Shown here piece after piece: positions 39,506-48,464 of a DNA stretch of 64,000 bases. The notes below the pieces were generated by a model. That model was not told where the DNA came from and did no database searches. It saw only the letters and a program-made list of their open reading frames with translations. Each line of letters begins with the position of its first letter. Position 1 is the first letter of the stretch. The DNA is from Coptis chinensis (lineage: Eukaryota; Streptophyta; Magnoliopsida; Ranunculales; Ranunculaceae), in assembly GCA_015680905.1 (NCBI GenBank), contig CM027378.1, forward strand, positions 108,608,501-108,672,500. The letters run 5' to 3'. The translations under genes and the position numbers were made by a program.

Positions 39506-41897
39506 ATGGCAATCACACTCAACAATGGAATCAAAATGCCCACCATAGGATTAGGAGTATGGAGGATGGAAGGGAAATCTATCAAAGAAGTTATCCTTAA
39601 TGCCATTAGAATTGGTTATCGTCATTTTGACTGTGCTGGTATATATATAGTTTTATGTACTTCACTACTACTAGCTAGTTATTTCCTTCCTCTTGGCAGC
39701 TCTTATATAAACTTTTATTGTTTATTTGTCTTAGAAACATACAGTACACTTCCCTTAGGATTCCCAAAGATTACTACCGTGTGTGGTGCATATATATAGG
39801 TGCTTACGTGAGGAGTTTGCCCCTCAATACCATGGAGCCATATATTTTACGTCTTAGTTAATTTATCGTTTGGAGGAGATTATTACATCTTTAAGCTAGG
39901 ATATATTTTTCCCAACTCCTACAGAAGTTGATACAGAGGAGCTTGGTTCTGAAAAGTTGGACATATACTCTGTACAAAGACAGAATTTCATGCTTTTCAA
40001 CACCAAGTAAACTAAACTTAAAAGGACACACATAGATCCATCCCGTTTCTTAGTGTTTCAGCAACTAGACCGCGAACAAGAGCAGCAAAATTCCCAACAA
40101 TACAATGTCAAACTTAATTGTGTTGTGTTGTGTCTATACGTGCAACAACATGTTTAAACTTCACTAACTTAATTTGAAGGCGGAAAGGAGAATTTTTTAA
40201 GCTTTTGTTTCATTTCATTTCCTTTTAACCAATAAGAATAGAGTTCAATGATTTCCCCATAAATAGCCAATTTAAACCCATGGTGCAGGAGTTATGGCTA
40301 CCATACGTATCTTTGTTGGAGGCTAAAACACATTCCGGTTAAATGTTACAATAGTTTTTATGCTTGGTTGATTCCATTACTACATGTTAATTAGGTTCCA
40401 CAGCTATGCGTACTTTTGCTGATAAATTGCTAATCCTACATCATTATGCCAATGTTTATTTGCAGCTAAATATCAGAATGAAGCAGAAGTAGGGGAAGCA
40501 CTTGCAGAAGCTATTCAAACTGGCATTGTGAAGAGGGAAGACCTTTTTATTACCACTAAGGTCTTAAAATTGCACATCTGTTTTAGTTAACCTTTTAGTT
40601 CTATGTTTATTTTGTTATTTGCACAAGGGTGACTGCTTCCCTTCACTTCGCTCTGTTTCAGCTTTGGAATTCGGACCATGGACATGTTCTAGAGGCTTGT
40701 GAAGATAGTTTGAAAAAGCTCCATCTAGAATATCTAGATTTATACCTTGTCCATTTTCCTATAGCCAGCAAGTTCACTGGTAATTCATTCTTTGCCATTT
40801 TAGTGTCCATTTTGTCTTTCATTACTTCTCCGATAATTCAACTATATCCTGAAGCATATATATCCAGAATGTTTCAATTCCTTAGCAACGACGATGATGT
40901 TATTGGAATTCTAATGCATTTCTTATCTCCAAACTAATGTAGGCATTGGTAAAACTTCAAGTGTTAAAGATGAGAATGGTGATCTTGACATAGACACAAC
41001 AATATCACTTGAAACCACCTGGCATGCGATGGAAGGTCTGGTTTCAATGGGTTTGGTCCGCAGCATTGGAGTAAGGTAAACGTAAACCAACCCTCTTCAA
41101 ATGATAAGGAGGGTTTACCCAGAGTTATTATCCAGCCTGGTACCGTAAGTTCTAACAGAGTAACCACTCAACCTACTCTAAGATTTTTAGTTTAAGCTCG
41201 TCATTTTTTTGTAGACATTCAAAGGTGAGAACCACTCATAGTCTCTGCATGTCATTGGTCTTCAAAAGTTGGCTTGTGTCTTGTTGAGCTTTCCTTAAAC
41301 CGACGATTTTATTGTCTATCGACTAATCTATTATTAACAAATTGTACGTGCAGCAACTATGACATCTTCCTTATTAGAGATTGTCTAGCTTACTCGAAGC
41401 TAAAGCCTGCAGTGAATCAGATAGAAACACATCCTTATTTTCAGCGTGATAGCGTTCTTAAATTCTGTCAAAAGCATGGGATATGTGTTACAGCACACAC
41501 TCCTCTAGGTGGTGGTACCGCAAATACTGAAATGTTTGGTTCGGTGTCATGTTTGGACGATCCAGTGCTCAAAGTACGCAAATTATTCCTATTCAAAATT
41601 AACATACACTTGCAGAAAGAGTCGCTTTTGTTATCTAATTGTATACATCATGTCCCTTGAACTGGCAGACTAGCAGAGAAACATAATAAGACCGTAGCTC
41701 AGATTATTCTCCGTTGGGGTATCCAGAGGAACATAATTGTCATCCCAAAGTCCTCAAAGCTTGAGAGGCTAAAGGAGAATTTTCATGTGTTTGATTTTGA
41801 GCTGACCTTGAAGGACATGGTATCGATTAGGACTGTAGATCAGAGACTCCGATCTAACCAGCCAGGCACGGGTTGGGGCATAGATGTTTACGCATAA
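39506..41897 (+). CDS. Aldo-keto reductase, mannose-/sorbitol-6-phosphate reductase-like
   Basis: Predicted NADPH-dependent reduction of a sugar phosphate (aldose-6-phosphate to polyol phosphate) in the cytosol; family known, substrate inferred. Six exons: 39506-39638, 40466-40560, 40662-40779, 40943-41075, 41354-41573, 41669-41897, all with GT-AG introns. The AKR tetrad is visible as D42 (HFDCA), Y47 (KYQNE), K76 (ITTK) and H107 (LVHFP). Later motifs are SNYDIFLIRDCLAYSKLKPA, VNQIETHPYFQRDS, RWGIQRNIIVIPKSSKLERL and the end WGIDVYA. The first five exons join in frame (233 codons). Exon 6 joins one base out of register: the homologous frame (LAEKHNKTVAQ) needs a shift, otherwise a stop follows in six codons. 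This is either a recent pseudogene, an unusual splice, or a sequence error. Full length would be about 309 residues, normal for the family. The ATG at 39506 fits the family start. Confidence 0.85.
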
Positions 41898-41931
41898 AAA
41901 TGCAGAGGTCACCTTCTAATGGTAGACTTGC

Positions 41932-42114
41932 TGTTGAAGTATATCTCCATATATTTTCTTTCCTTTAGTGTTATATCTTCTTTCCTTAGTGTTATGTAAC
42001 AAGGATATTCTATCCTTAAGTTGATTTGCATATTGTAATCTTTAGTATCAATAAATACGGCATCTGTCTATTAATCAGACAAGCCTTTTACCCCTTACAA
42101 TTTGGTATCAGAGC
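41932..42114 (+). mobile_element. Short Ty1/copia-type LTR with primer-binding site
   Basis: TGTTGAAGTATATC...CCCTTACA (41932-42099, 168 bp) has TG...CA ends. Three bases later comes TGGTATCAGAGC (42103-42114), complementary to initiator tRNA-Met and standard for Ty1/copia elements. No matching 3' LTR or pol is found downstream. It begins 34 bp after the aldo-keto reductase stop, so it lies in that gene's 3' UTR and could supply its polyadenylation signals. Confidence 0.7.
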
Positions 42115-43301
42115 TACGGTTCTCCAATCCCCACCATCATCCCCTCATCAACCATTACCACATTTTTTTTACACCGTCTTCACGATTTTTATTTCGCCGC
42201 AATCAACCACCATTGTCACCGATCATCATCATCATTGTTTTTAGAGTGATTGTGGTTGTGGGGCGGCAGATTGAACAAATGCATCTTTCATTTGGTTTCT
42301 AATGAATAGAAAATCATTCTATTCTATTTTCTTCCAATATAAATCCAGCAACTTCTCGTCTTTATGATTTGTCATTTGAAGTTGTGATGGCACAGCAGCA
42401 GACCAAAATATATGCTATGACCTCATGTTTGAATTTGATGAGATAATATTTTTTTCAATTATAAAACGTAACGTATAGTAGCAGCTCCTCCATTGGTTTC
42501 CATCTCTTTATTTGGTAGCCACTAGTTCTCTTTGGTTGGTTCTTTTTTGACAGCTATGGCATTTCAAAGATTGGACATGGTAAGTGATTGCTACATACAC
42601 TTATTCGGTTTCTATTAAAGTGGGGCAGCAGCGATTTTTTTTTTTTCCTCTACTGAGCAATTAGTTATTGTTCATGACTTATTGGGTGTGCAAGTTGGCT
42701 TTGATCCATTTGAACGGTTATTAACCAATTTTTTGGATTCTTTGGCTACTGTGGTAATCTGGTTGCATTATCGGTACCCATTTCTTGAGCCAATTATCAG
42801 TTAAGCACATTTTTAGTGAGTTTTTTTTTCTGGCTATCATGGTGGTCCGATAGCATTGTTGGTAGCTGGTATTTTCAGCTAATTTTCTAGTGCAGAAGAG
42901 TTCTTAACGTACGCTTTACACTTTTGTGTGTGTAATTACCTTTTTGGTTATTTGGGGCTGCTGCATTTCTTGAATTAGTGAAAAATGACTAATCTTTATA
43001 TATATATTATAGCTCTCTCCTACTCAATTGAGGAAGCGTTGGTAGAGTGTCCACGTATACAGACTAATTACGATAAAGTAGGAGTTAAAACAGGAAAATT
43101 AGCAATTCCAAATTCACGAAAACCCGAAACCCTTTATTCTCAAATCTCAATCACTCGGTCTCCAACTCTCTATAGCCTGTGAAAAAAAAAATCTACACTA
43201 CCAACATCGCTTCTGCCTCTTTCTCTCCCCCCATTCCCTCAAGAAGAAAAAAAAATGAATTTTTCAGAGTAAGATGTATTTGGAGAAGAAGAAGAAGAGA
43301 A
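42115..43301. other. Intergenic, no gene recognised
   Basis: The first 150 bp are CA-rich (CACCATCATC...) and probably belong to the retroelement leader. The rest has no coding signal until a pyrimidine/purine-rich leader at about 43190-43300 before the kinase fragment. Confidence 0.45.
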
Positions 43302-43629
43302 TCATCAGAAATTGAGTTACTATCAGGAGTACATCACCGAAACCTGGTCTCTTTGATTGGATATTGTGATGAAGAAGATGAACAGGTACTTTATCTGTTT
43401 TTCCTGCATTACCAAGCCTTTATGTGCTTCCTTGCCATTGTTGAATTATTAGATACGCATTCATCTCCTTAGGTTCAGCAATAAACCCTACTAGGTTGTT
43501 GCATGGTTTATTTTATCGAGTAATGAAATTTGTTGGAGAAGAATTATATTTTTTGTGTTCTTATTGGGTATAAACAGATGTTGGTCTACGAATTTCTACC
43601 AAATGGCACCTTGAGGGATCACCTTTCTG
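43302..43629 (+). pseudogene. LRR receptor-like kinase fragment, two exons
   Basis: The exon ending at 43385 encodes [20 protein letters not shown] then CDEEDEQ (helix C to beta 5 of the kinase N-lobe). After an intron (43386-43577), exon 43578-43629 encodes MLVYEFLPNGTLRDHLSG and ends at GTAAGT. The pattern and intron position match LRR receptor-like kinases of the At1g06840/At5g49760 type (recalled). The glycine loop, catalytic loop and extracellular domain are missing. An LTR element starts 228 bp downstream, and kinase homology does not resume beyond it. Confidence 0.75.
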
Positions 43630-43856
43630 GTAAGTTCGTTCATTATCATCCTCTAATTCTAATTTTTCTGGTTCTGAACCAATTTTTGTTTGATTTTTCT
43701 TCATAATACGCATCAATAACATATTGCTTTCACTTACCCATTTTATTTGTTTTGCAGGTTAGTGTTTCCCTCTTGACAAAAAAAAAGGTTGGTATTTAAC
43801 TTCAACTTTCCTATATTGTTCCATTGATGATTCACTGGAAATCAGGTTAGTGTTTC

Positions 43857-44691
43857 TGTTCCGGCCCCCACAAATGTGGCCCAATAAAAGCCCAATTCAA
43901 TACAAGCCCATACTCAAAGCTAATCTACAAAAAAGCCCACGCTCAGAGCTTATCTATAAAAAAGCCTACGCTCAGAGCTTAGCTATAAAAAAGCCCACGC
44001 TCAGAGCTTATCTACAAAAAAGCCCACGCTCAGAGCCCATGCTCAGAGCTTATCTACTATAAAGCCCACGCTCAAAGCCCATGCTCGAAGCCTACATACC
44101 TACACGTAAAATCAATATCAACTACGCACATGTTTTGCGAGTCAAACAACTTCCACCAACTTCATTCCACGACAGTTCTCCCGCCAGTTCTCCAACTTCA
44201 TCCCACGATTGGACAGATCTCCCGCCAGTTCTCCAACTTCATCCCACGGTGACACTCTCCCGCCCGATTCTCCAACTTCATCTCACGAAATGACGGTTGT
44301 CCCGATTCTCCAACTTCATCCCACGAGCTGACAGTTGTCCCGCCAGTTCTCTAACTTCATCCCACGAGCTGACAGTTGTCCCGCCAGCTCTCCAACTTCA
44401 TCCCATGATTGGATAGTTCTCCCACCAGTTCTCCAACTTCATCCCACGATTGGAATATTGGAGAACGAGGAAGTAACTATCACCAATCCTACCTATAAAA
44501 TCCAACCTTCGTCATTTTTCCAGAACTACACATCGAGACTTGATCCCAAGCAATACATTTGGGTACGTAGGCAACTTCAAAACCGAAGTCTAGTATCATC
44601 TTTTCCTAACCACCATCTCCTTCACCATCTCCAAAAAAAAACATTACTTCCGACCCTCAACTGGTGTGTTTTAGCAAATCTTGCTGAAACA
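43857..44691 (+). repeat. 5' LTR of the Tat-like element
   Basis: 835 bp, TGTTCCGG...TGAAACA. It contains five units of 29 bp (AAAAAAGCCCACGCTCAGAG; about 43905-44065) and about seven units near 40 bp (GCCAGTTCTCCAACTTCATC; about 44170-44455), and the GGGTACGTAGGCAAC motif common in plant Ty3 LTR tails. Confidence 0.75.
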
Positions 44692-44695
44692 TATT

Positions 44696-44712
44696 TGGCA
44701 CCGTCTGTGGGG
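44696..44712 (+). promoter_or_regulatory. Primer-binding site
   Basis: TGGCACCGTCTGTGGGG, four bases after the LTR end. It resembles the TGGCGCC-type PBS of Tat/Athila-lineage Ty3 elements. Confidence 0.7.
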
Positions 44713-44744
44713 ATACCCTAAACCACAAAACAAAAGTTACGTCA

Positions 44745-44978
44745 ATGGCTTCTCGAAAAACAAACAACGGTGAAAGTATCCCTTTTACCGCACAAGTTCA
44801 GCGCTCCCCTTCTACTGGGAATTCACTTTCTAAGTCCGATGGTCCTCGGCCATCTGCGACTGAGAGAGTGGGTATCCATGTATCTGATCCAACAACTCAA
44901 GTTGACCGTCATCTCCGACAATTGGAGGGCAAGAATAAAAAATCAAAGAAACAAGCTGCGTCAACTTCAAGAAGATGA
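44745..44978 (+). pseudogene. gag-like N-terminal leader of the Tat-like element
   Basis: A 77-codon frame, Ser/Lys/Arg-rich (starts MASRKTNNGESIPF, ends KNKKSKKQAASTSRR), opens 33 bp after the PBS where gag begins in such elements. No conserved gag domain is visible, and an alternative frame overlaps from 44770. A coding remnant is likely but not proved. Confidence 0.4.
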
Positions 44979-45302
44979 TTCAGGTCCACGACAAAAGTGT
45001 TTGGGATTGTTTGAACTCAAAGCATTTCACAAAAGACTCCAAGCACAAACTCCCGCACCAAGAGAAACCAAGCAAGTCGCTTACGAAAGGCTTCGCGAAC
45101 CGAATGTGCAACGCCGAAAGCAAGCACTTTCCAGTGTGATCGTAAGCGAATCCACAAACTTCTCTACCGACCTTGATGCCGACCACCCTGTGAGGGATCG
45201 CCAACTCACGAAAGATAACGAGTCTAAACGTGAAGTAAATCTTCTGCTAACTTTGCACGTTAACTTTGCAGCCAATCACTCAATGGAGTGGTTGACAACT
45301 TA

Positions 45303-45777
45303 TTGAAGATATGAAGAAAAATAATATTGGTGTAGTCGATCATAGCCGAAAGGCTATAAGAGGTCGGCTCTCTCCTAAAAGAAATTATCTGGACTCATTG
45401 AAGATATGAAGAAAAATAATGTTGGTGTAGCCGATCATATTCGAAAGGCTATAAGAGGTCGGCTCTCTCCTAGAACAAATTTTCTTGACTCATCGAAGAT
45501 ATGAAGAAAAGTAATGTTGGTGTAGCCGATCATAGCCGAAAGGCTATAAGAGGTCGGCTCTCTCCTAGAAAAAATTATTTGGACTCATCGAAGATATGAA
45601 GAAAAATAATGTTGGTGTAGCCGATCATAGCCGAAAGGCTATAAGAGGTCGACTCTTTTCTAGAAAAAATTATCTGGACTCATCGAAGATATGAAAAACA
45701 ATAATGTTGGTGTAGCCGATCATAGCCGAAAAGCTATAAGAGGTCGACTCTCTCCTAGAAGAAATTATCTGGACTTC
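45303..45777 (+). repeat. Five tandem copies of an exact 95-bp unit
   Basis: Units start at 45303, 45398, 45493, 45588 and 45683 (T[T/C]GAAGATATGAAGAAAA...). Each holds the palindromic core TAGCCGAAAGGCTATAAG. Identity is high with scattered substitutions. Confidence 0.95.
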
Positions 45778-46433
45778 CGGACCACTATAACATGTAGGCA
45801 TGATAGACCACAAATGGAGGTCAACATGCAGTCTATTGCCATAATGCTGATTTCAGTTACCACACATTAGTAGTTCAACGTCTCTGGAGGGTCTCTTTGC
45901 AAATAGTAGTTCCAACCTTTAAGCTCTCTAGTTGACTAAGGCATGCTCCACATAACATGTATATTGACGGTAGCAGCTTTGTATAAGGTGACTCACTTAC
46001 ATAGGACCACGAAAAGAGTGATGGGATTCCAACCTTCCGTCTATATTCTCTAGATGTTCGCCTTATATACGGAAGAACCGATCTCCATAGTTGGCTCTCC
46101 TATTCATTGACAATTTGTAGTATCTGATTTTGCCTACCTTGACACAAAAGAAAAAAAAAATGCCGATCTAAAATTGGTTTTCACTTTGCCCGATCCAAAT
46201 AGTCGGCAAGAAGATTTTTGTCTTAATTGATTTTTCAATTTTGACACTCCAACCAATTTTACTTCGAAAAAGTTTATTCAACTTAATTGGTCGGCAAGCA
46301 AAAATAATATTGATTAGATCTCATTTTTATTATGATTATCTTATATTGAGTAGATCATAATCTAATATTGAGCATATCAATCATTTTGAGTAGCTTGATG
46401 ATAGAGATGAAACTTCACTAACTACGAGAAATA
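45778..46433. other. Tat-like element interior, no ORF
   Basis: Non-repetitive spacer between the 95-bp and 143-bp arrays. No conserved coding motif. Confidence 0.5.
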
Positions 46434-46862
46434 GGAGTGTTTGACCTTATAATGGAACTCGCACAGTCGATAGTAGCCCAAACCTTAGGGCTCATCGACA
46501 TGCTGATATGTCCATATGATGATGTCGATAACTCTCTATTTGTTGCCTCACTAAAGAAGGGATCGACATATAACAAGGAGTGTTTGACCTCATAATGGAA
46601 CTCGCACAGCCGATAGTAGCCCAAACTTTAGGGCTGATCGACATGTTGATATGTCCATATGATGATGTTGATAACTTTCTATTTGTTGCCTCATTAAAGA
46701 AGGGATCGACATATAACAAGGAGTGTTTGACCTCATAATGGAACTCACAAAGTTGATAGTAGCCCAAACCTTAGGACTCATCAACATGCTGATATGTCCA
46801 TATGATGATGTCGATAACTTTCTATTTGTTGCCTCACTGAAGAATGGATCAGCCATACGACA
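46434..46862 (+). repeat. Three tandem copies of a 143-bp unit
   Basis: Units start at 46434, 46577 and 46720 (GGAGTGTTTGACC). Overlapping minus-strand frames here are by-products of the repeat. Confidence 0.95.
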
Positions 46863-47108
46863 AGAAGCGCTTTACCAACTGCTGATACTTACAATCATTC
46901 TGCCTCAAAGTCATATTGATTCACTACAAAAAAAAATCTTGCAATAACGACTATCACTTTGTCATCAAATAAAAGACATTCCATTCATACATGGGGTGTC
47001 TCAAATATCTTTTACATTAATAATTCATTTGTTATTCATACATATATGCATACATTTAAATTATCATTCATAATATTTCATTATATTCATACATATTAAT
47101 CATTAAAT

Positions 47109-47514
47109 CATTATGTTATCATTACACTTTGGGGGCGGCGACATCCCAAATGAAGTCATTACGTTATCATTACACTATGGGGGAGGCAACACCCCAAATT
47201 TCATTATGTTATCATTACGCTATGGGGGCGGCGACACTCCAAATTTCATTACGTTATCATTACACTAAGGGACGACGATATCCCAAATTTCATTACGTTA
47301 TCATTACACTATGGGGGCGGCGACACCCCAAATTTTATTACGTTATCATTACACTTTGGGGGCAGCGACACCCCAAATTTCATTACGTTATCATTACACT
47401 GTGGGGGCGGCGACACCCCAAATTTCATTACGTTATCATTACATTATGGGGTGGCGACACCCCAAATTTCATTACATTATCATTATATTATGGGGGCAGC
47501 GACACCCTAGATTT
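47109..47514 (+). repeat. Nine tandem copies of a 44-45 bp unit
   Basis: Unit CATTACGTTATCATTACACT plus ATGGGGGCGGCGACACCCCAAATTT, starting near 47109, 47157, 47202, 47247, 47291, 47336, 47381, 47426 and 47470. Each holds a GGGGGC...ACCCC hairpin. Because most units are 45 bp, two overlapping plus-strand frames stay open through the array (for example 47129-47659) without being evidence of a protein. Confidence 0.95.
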
Positions 47515-47810
47515 AATTACGTTATCAATACATCAATACATCATACTAGCCGGCCTATCAATACAATTACAGCCAGCGGTTGTAATTCAAGTTTGCATCA
47601 GTAAGTGTTTATGTTATCAATACAATTACTTTCATTACGTTATCAATACATCTTGCTGAAACAGTTCCCATTGGTGTTTGCATTTGATTGCATTGTTGTT
47701 AAAGTCTTCTCCTCTAAGAAATCTCTGTTAAAGAAATTAAATTTTGGTAAATCACTATCCATTAATTAATGGGTTCTACTTTACCAAAATTATTCAAAAG
47801 TGATTCTATT

Positions 47811-48464
47811 GAACTGAACAAGGATTTTATTGTTAGTTTTTAATTTTAGTGGGTTTACTGAGAAGGCTGCATGGGAGTTCACCAAAGATACAGGTTTGGA
47901 TGTGGTAGTCATCCGTACTTAGCTATATTGTTTAGGAAAAGTTTGAACTGAACAAGGATTTTATTGTTAGCTTTTAATTTTAGTGGGTTTACGGAGAAGG
48001 CTGCATGGGAGTTCACCAAAGATACAAGTTTGAATGTGGTAGTCATCCATCTCGGCTTTGTATTGGGACCTATTATTCCTCCACTCCTTAATGCCAGCAT
48101 GATAATGCTACTTCTCCTTCTTGAAGGTATCATATTGTAGTTTTAACTACTAATCTATTACGTGTGATTGCAATGGCCAGACCGGTAAGAGTAACCAATT
48201 GCAAGTTATCTAAATTAATGCCGCCTATCGTATCTGGTATTGTTGTTTAGTTTTTTATCACTACTTCATGGTACATGTTCCACTGAAGAGTATGGGCATT
48301 TTTACATAGGACCTGTTCATGTCAAAGATATGGCCCCTTGCTCAAATTCTGTTATATGAAAATTTATCGGCGTCAGGAAGGCACCTATGTGTCGAAGTCA
48401 CAAACCACTGGAGTGACTTTGCAGCTAAACTCGCAGAACTTTACCCTGAATATAAGGTTCCCAG
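47811..48464 (+). pseudogene. CCR/tetraketide-reductase-like pseudogene
   Basis: Exon 47984-48126 encodes EKAAWEFTKDTSLNVVVIHL then FVLGPIIPPLLNASMIMLLL. After an intron, 48310-48464 encodes GPVHVKDMA and, after a frameshift, YENLSASGRHLCVEV and LAELYPEYKVP. This is the C-terminal half of a cinnamoyl-CoA reductase / DFR-like short-chain reductase. The NADP-binding start and YxxxK region are missing. A 134-bp-spaced tandem duplication (47811-47914 and 47945-48048) repeats the acceptor and exon start; the first copy runs into a stop. Confidence 0.78.

Larger units (their letters stand above)
43857..47663 (+). mobile_element. Tandem-repeat-rich Ty3 (Tat/Retand-like) element
   Basis: 5' LTR starts TGTTCCGGCCCCCAC; a tRNA-type PBS follows. 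The element ends ATCTTGCTGAAACA (47650-47663), identical to the last 14 bases of the 5' LTR. The flanks GTTTC (43852-43856) and GTTCC (47664-47668) differ by one base and look like a decayed 5-bp target duplication. There is no protease, RT or integrase; the interior is almost entirely five tandem arrays plus a short gag-like start. Lineage is inferred from the PBS (TTTGGCACCGTCTGTGGGG) and the repeat-rich build. Confidence 0.7.

Noticed and set aside
44081..44721. Ser/Pro-rich proteins in the LTR (PASSPTSSHDW repeats)
   Set aside because: Translation of the ~40-bp LTR tandem array.
46418..46856. Three overlapping minus-strand proteins (GYYRLCEFHYEVKHS-type)
   Set aside because: They repeat because the 143-bp unit repeats; 143 is not a multiple of three, so no continuous repeat protein is possible.
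47129..47659. Repeat protein encoded by the 45-bp array
   Set aside because: Frame openness follows automatically from a 45-bp unit; two overlapping frames are open and there is no start context or domain.
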